Origin: Rhodospirillales bacterium
GTDB lineage: Bacteria > Pseudomonadota > Alphaproteobacteria > Acetobacterales > Acetobacteraceae
Direction: 5' to 3'
DNA: 7,748 nt
Assembly: GCA_025350425.1 (NCBI GenBank)
Contig: JANXXW010000217.1
Span: 1 to 7,748 of the forward strand
Positions within the stretch are counted from its first letter, which is position 1, and every line of letters begins with the position of its first letter. Shown one piece after another: positions 5,881 through 7,748 of the stretch. Both the position numbers and the translations under genes were made by a program. The notes below the pieces were generated by a model. It had not been told where the DNA came from, ran no database searches, and saw only the letters and a list, made by a program, of their open reading frames with translations.

Positions 5881-7748
5881 TCAGGCCACGTCGAACCGGT
5901 CCAGGTTCATCACCTTGGTCCACACAGCCACGAAATCGTTCACGAACGCCTCGCTGGAGTCGGCGCACCCGAACACTTCCGCCACGGCCCGCAGCAACGA
6001 GTTCGACCCGAAGATCAGGTCGACGCGGCTGCCTGTCCACTTCGGCTCGCCCGTCCGGCGATCGTGACCCTCAAAGAGGTCATCCGACCCGGACACCGCT
6101 TTCCACGTCGTGCTCATATCGAGCAGGTTGACGAAGAAATCGTTGGTCAGCGTCCCCGGCCGCTTGGTGAAGACACCCAGCTCGGAGCCTCCGTGATTGG
6201 CGCCCAGCACGCGCATGCCGCCGACGAGAACCGTCATCTCAGGCGACGTCAGCGTGAGGAGATGCGCTTGATCCACCAGAAGCACCTCAGCACTCCGCCC
6301 GCGCCCGTCGCCGAGATAGTTCCGGAACCCATCTGAGATCGGCTCCAGCACGGCGAAGGAATGCGTGTCGGTCTGCTCGGCGGACGCATCGGTGCGGCCC
6401 GGCGTGAACGGGACCTCCACGACGTGTCCGGCATCCTTGGCGGCCTTTTCCACGGCCGCGCACCCGGCGAGCACGATCAGGTCTGCGAGCGAGACCTTCT
6501 TGCCGTCGGACTGCGCCGCGTTGAACTCGGCCCGAACGCCCTCCATCGTGTGCAGCACCGCCGCCAGCTCGGCCGGCTCGTTCGCCGCCCAGTCCTTCTG
6601 TGGCGCGAGGCGGATGCGCGCGCCATTGGCACCGCCCCGCTTATCGGTTCCACGGAACGTCGAGGCCGACTTCCAGGCGGTCGAGACCAGCTGCGAGACG
6701 GACAGCCCCGACTTCAATACCCGCGCCTTGAGCGCAGCCACGTCGTGCTCCCCGATCAGCGGGTGATCGACGGCGGGAACGGGGTCCTGCCACAGCAGCG
6801 CCTCAGCAGGGACGTCCGGGCCGAGGTAACGCGCGATCGGCCCCATGTCCCGGTGCGTCAGTTTGAACCAGGCGCGGGCGAACGCGTCCGCGAACGCCTC
6901 CGGGTTCTCGTGGAAGCGCTTGGAAATCGGCGCGTAGATCGGGTCCACGATCAACGCCATGTCCGTCGTCAGCATCATCGGCGCGTGCCGCTTCGACGCG
7001 TCGTGCGCATCGGGAACGGTCCCGGCCGCTTCCGAGTTCGTCGGCGTCCACTGCCAGGCACCGCCCGAACCCTTGATGAGGGTCCAATCGTAGTTGAACA
7101 GATTGTCGAAGTATCCGTTGTCCCACTTGGCCGGCTCGCTGGTCCAGGCGCCCTCAAGTCCACTGCTGATCGTGTCGCCACCCTTGCCGGTGCCGAAGCT
7201 GTTCTTCCAGCCCAGGCCCATCTGCTCGATCGGCGCGCCCTCTGGCTCCGGCCCGACATGCTCGCTGGCGTCAGCGGCACCATGGCACTTGCCGAACGTG
7301 TGGCCGCCGGCAACCAGCGCCACCGTCTCCTCGTCGTTCATCGCCATGCGCCCGAACGTCTCGCGGATGTCGCGGGCCGAGGCGACCGGATCGGGCTTGC
7401 CGTTCGGCCCCTCCGGATTGACGTAGATCAGCCCCATCTGCACCGCACCGAGATGGTCGGCGAGTTCCCGGTCGCCGCTATAGCGGTTGTCGCCGAGCCA
7501 GGTGTCCTCAGGACCCCAGTCGATGTCCTCCTCGGGCTCCCAGACATCGGCGCGGCCGCCGCCGAAGCCGAACGTCTTGAACCCCATCGACTCCAGCGCG
7601 CAGTTGCCGGTCAGCACCATCAGGTCGGCCCAGGAGATCTTGCGGCCATACTTCTGCTTGATCGGCCACAGCAACAACCGCGCCTTGTCGAGGTTCGCGT
7701 TGTCGGGCCAGGAGTTCAGCGGCGCGAAGCGCTGCGTTCCGGAACCCG
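5881..7748 (-). CDS. katG: Catalase-peroxidase KatG, N-terminus cut by right edge
   Basis: The frame stays open from the window edge to TGA 5883-5881, giving 621 residues of a family usually about 720-750 long. About 120 N-terminal residues, including the distal heme Trp/His/Arg, lie outside. KatG decomposes hydrogen peroxide by catalase and peroxidase activity using heme b. Numbering visible residues from the codon at 7746-7744, Tyr108 (GLIYVNPEGP) and Met134 (RMAMND) match Tyr229 and Met255 of the M. tuberculosis Met-Tyr-Trp adduct. His149 in GGHTFGKCHGA matches proximal His270, Ser195 aligns with Ser315 and Trp201 with Trp321. The C-terminal half is the usual non-heme duplicated domain (DLIVLAGCAAVEKAA, MTVLVGGMRVLGANHGG). 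TTG 7677 is internal, since the sequence upstream (GTQRFAPLNSWPDNANLDKA) is still conserved KatG. One small oddity is Cys154 where Thr is common in this motif. It ends at its own hairpin terminator, so it is probably not co-transcribed with the amidase genes. Confidence 0.98.
   Translation of the reverse strand, partial: GSGTQRFAPLNSWPDNANLDKARLLLWPIKQKYGRKISWADLMVLTGNCALESMGFKTFGFGGGRADVWEPEEDIDWGPEDTWLGDNRYSGDRELADHLGAVQMGLIYVNPEGPNGKPDPVASARDIRETFGRMAMNDEETVALVAGGHTFGKCHGAADASEHVGPEPEGAPIEQMGLGWKNSFGTGKGGDTISSGLEGAWTSEPAKWDNGYFDNLFNYDWTLIKGSGGAWQWTPTNSEAAGTVPDAHDASKRHAPMMLTTDMALIVDPIYAPISKRFHENPEAFADAFARAWFKLTHRDMGPIARYLGPDVPAEALLWQDPVPAVDHPLIGEHDVAALKARVLKSGLSVSQLVSTAWKSASTFRGTDKRGGANGARIRLAPQKDWAANEPAELAAVLHTMEGVRAEFNAAQSDGKKVSLADLIVLAGCAAVEKAAKDAGHVVEVPFTPGRTDASAEQTDTHSFAVLEPISDGFRNYLGDGRGRSAEVLLVDQAHLLTLTSPEMTVLVGGMRVLGANHGGSELGVFTKRPGTLTNDFFVNLLDMSTTWKAVSGSDDLFEGHDRRTGEPKWTGSRVDLIFGSNSLLRAVAEVFGCADSSEAFVNDFVAVWTKVMNLDRFDVA

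Noticed and set aside
5881..7677. katG as a complete gene starting at TTG 7677
   Set aside because: The same frame continues upstream to the window edge with conserved KatG sequence, so the gene is cut by the edge and not short.

Overview
The window is G+C-rich proteobacterial chromosome. Gene content and codon use suggest an alphaproteobacterium, possibly Rhodospirillales/Acetobacteraceae. That lineage is inferred from the beta-strand repeat protein at the left edge, the KatG type and the strong G/C third-position bias; no marker gene proves it. Seven protein genes are supported, two of them cut by the window edges. I see no tRNA, rRNA, insertion sequence, phage gene or CRISPR array.

Layout. 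(1) Bases 1-422, minus strand: the N-terminal end of a Thr/Gly/Val-rich beta-strand (Ig/cadherin-like) repeat protein that runs off the left edge. (2) Bases 423-562: an A+T-rich divergent intergenic region (28 G/C in 461-550) with three CATTGTT copies and a plausible leftward promoter. (3) Bases 563-2993, plus strand: a two-gene operon of an HExxH-domain protein of the putative alpha-ketoglutarate-dependent peptide beta-hydroxylase family, followed 22 bp later by a compact acyl-adenylating (ANL) ligase. (4) Bases 3058-5746, minus strand: a three-gene set read leftward, in the order amidase-signature hydrolase, AtzH/DUF3225-like NTF2-fold protein (ATGA overlap), then a MetX-like alpha/beta hydrolase. 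(5) Bases 5805-5850: a strong hairpin terminator. (6) Bases 5881-7748, minus strand: catalase-peroxidase katG, lacking only about 120 N-terminal residues to the right edge.

How the parts may work together. The HExxH protein and ligase look co-transcribed and resemble a small peptide- or acyl-modification pathway, but no precursor peptide, carrier protein, radical-SAM enzyme or transporter is visible. The pair is therefore the best candidate here for an uncharacterised system. The amidase/AtzH-like/alpha-beta hydrolase trio looks like a small catabolic cassette for an amide- or carboxyurea-type nitrogen compound. It resembles AtzE-AtzH/Hpx clusters but lacks the small AtzG-type subunit, and its amidase is shorter than I expect for AtzE. 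KatG is an ordinary peroxide-detoxifying enzyme separated from the cassette by its own terminator.
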